The notes beneath the pieces are model-generated. The model was not told where the DNA came from, did not search any database, and saw only the letters and a list, made by a program, of their open reading frames with translations. Positions 62,936-64,000 of a stretch of 64,000 bases of DNA are shown here, in pieces (position 1 is the stretch's first letter; each line of letters begins with the position of its first letter). Made by a program: the position numbers and the translations under genes. The DNA is from Trichuris trichiura (Eukaryota; Nematoda; Enoplea; Trichinellida; Trichuridae), in contig JBAJFE010000001.1 of assembly GCA_037903355.1 (NCBI GenBank), forward strand, positions 1,178,001 through 1,242,000. The letters run 5' to 3'.

Positions 62936-64000
62936 GACTATTGTTTGGTTTTTCATACCTTGAACGAGATTAAAAATTTTTCACTTTTTTGACTCGCTTT
63001 ATGGCCAAACACAAACGGGAAAAGTCTATGTACGTCACTTGTTCAACAATTAAACGTTCATTATTCGAAGTGCATTTCCTCAGTTGAACGTTGTTACGTT
63101 CTGGTGCTAAGAGTCAACGAAAGAATGAACTGAATAAATCAATCCGAATAAAGAAGTATTATTGCTTCTAAACTAATCTAGCTAAATCACAAAGACGACC
63201 CATTGGAAGTGATCATGTCCATCGTCCTTAAGCGAAGCTCAATCGGCGACTAGGTCACGCCATTATGCCACCCAACGAATTCACGTATTTAGTGTTTACT
63301 TAGAGTGAGACTTATGGAGCTGGGACTGTCATCAGCCGACGCCACCAGAGACAGACAGATTAGTACCGGTACGTGTTTGATTCTCTTCCAACGGATATAC
63401 CGCAGGTCTGCAAAATGGCGAGGTGCATAAAACCGACGTTATTGTAAATCATGAATAAGCTTTTTAAGGACTAAAACGCTTCCTGAAAAAAGTGTCAACT
63501 GTAGTCCGGTGTCTGTTCATACTACAAACGTAGACAGTAAGTGGGGCCTTCGCACTAGCTGCCCTGCTCAACATATCTGAGCAATCTTAAAAAACAAAAC
63601 ACTTCTGCTGCGCTAACATGCACTACTACCTTTTCCTTCAGCTTTTGTACCGTTTCCATCTCATTGTCACTTTCCTGCTTTGCGTAATCTACAGTGCTAC
63701 TTGCGTCTGCGTTCGTTCCTAGTTCGGCTAGTGCAGAGTAGAAAATTGCACCTGGGTCATGTTCGGTAGAAACGGCTATCTCCTCCTCTACTACAACAAA
63801 ATCTTCGAAATCTACTGCTTCAACCACTGCCTCGCGAGTCCGACTATCACGTCAAAGGTCGACATTATCCACTTGGTCTATGAAGAATCAAGCTCTCCTA
63901 AAGCACTTCTTTATTGCCTCAGCAAGAACCTTATTCCTGGAAGAGCTGATCCAAAATACAGCGTCGAAGCTTTAATGGACGCAGCAATTGAAGCCGCTCC
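62910..64000. repeat. 1.1-kb duplicated segment, copy 2, runs off window end
   Basis: Direct repeat of 51,429-52,540 about 11.5 kb away. Similarity continues to the last base, so the true length is greater. Confidence 0.85.
63555..63827 (-). pseudogene. Tigger/pogo transposase C-terminal fragment, copy 2
   Basis: Equivalent of 52,085-52,357: VEAVDFEDFVVVEEEIAVST and NADASSTVDYAKQESDNEME. It carries several replacements relative to copy 1 (PPPIFYF to PGAIFYS). More of the relic continues past the window end. Confidence 0.65.

Noticed and set aside
1..64000. tRNA, rRNA, CRISPR arrays
   Set aside because: I saw no B-box-type tRNA structures, rRNA blocks or regularly spaced short repeats when reading both strands by eye.

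Overview
The window looks like repeat-rich DNA of a compact-intron invertebrate. A nematode is my best guess, perhaps a Trichuris/Trichinella-like one, because introns are 46-106 nt (mostly 54-62) and the transposon mix is BEL/Pao, Penelope-like (PLE) with GIY-YIG, ZBED5-type hAT, pogo/Tigger and Ty3/Gypsy. An arthropod is not excluded. There is no bacterial gene organisation, CRISPR array or rRNA.

The centre (about 14.4-39.9 kb) is a large imperfect palindrome that carries three full-length Argonaute genes. Copy A (18,515-21,326, +) lies on the left arm. Copies B (27,630-30,441, -) and C (32,934-35,745, -) lie on the right arm as a 5.3-kb tandem duplication. Each has four exons with consensus splice sites and encodes 880 residues. 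The slicer tetrad is D619/E659/D691/H829, with the same spacing as human AGO2, and the MID 5'-phosphate pocket is conserved. A degenerate remnant of a different Argonaute paralogue sits inside each arm. The palindrome spacer is a broken PLE.

Layout: 1-5,416, two tail-to-tail hAT elements, the second bounded by a perfect 8-bp target duplication; 5,641-6,051, a possible host gene; 7.9-10.4 kb, PLE tail, BEL/Pao relics and a hAT MITE; 10,412-17,176, a hAT left arm fused to a full hAT element with a broken transposase; 17.2-37.1 kb, Argonaute palindrome and tandem duplication; 37,084-39,884, the partner of that hAT, cut off by a 2.53-kb palindromic pogo-type element (39,885-48,636) into which an intact-ORF BEL/Pao retrotransposon (40,349-46,565, TSD GTTTC) inserted; 48.7-50.8 kb, PLE remnants; 50.8-54.6 kb, Gypsy integrase, Tigger and hAT relics; 54,832-55,537, a small multi-exon gene; 56.6-59.0 kb, PLEs flanking a small dsRNA-binding-domain gene (58,135-58,511, -); 59-64 kb, mostly anonymous sequence and a second copy of the 51.4-52.5 kb segment.

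Two themes recur. First, inverted duplication at every scale: a 22-bp foldback, 1.27-kb, 2.2-kb and 6.8-kb arms. Second, hammerhead-ribozyme-like motifs at PLE tails, of which I count eight. Intact RNAi genes (AGO copies and a dsRBD gene) in a transposon-dense, palindromic, ampliconic setting suggest an RNAi gene family expanding inside its own target landscape. Sex-chromosome linkage or a germline role is inference only, and assembly artefact must be excluded for the palindromes.
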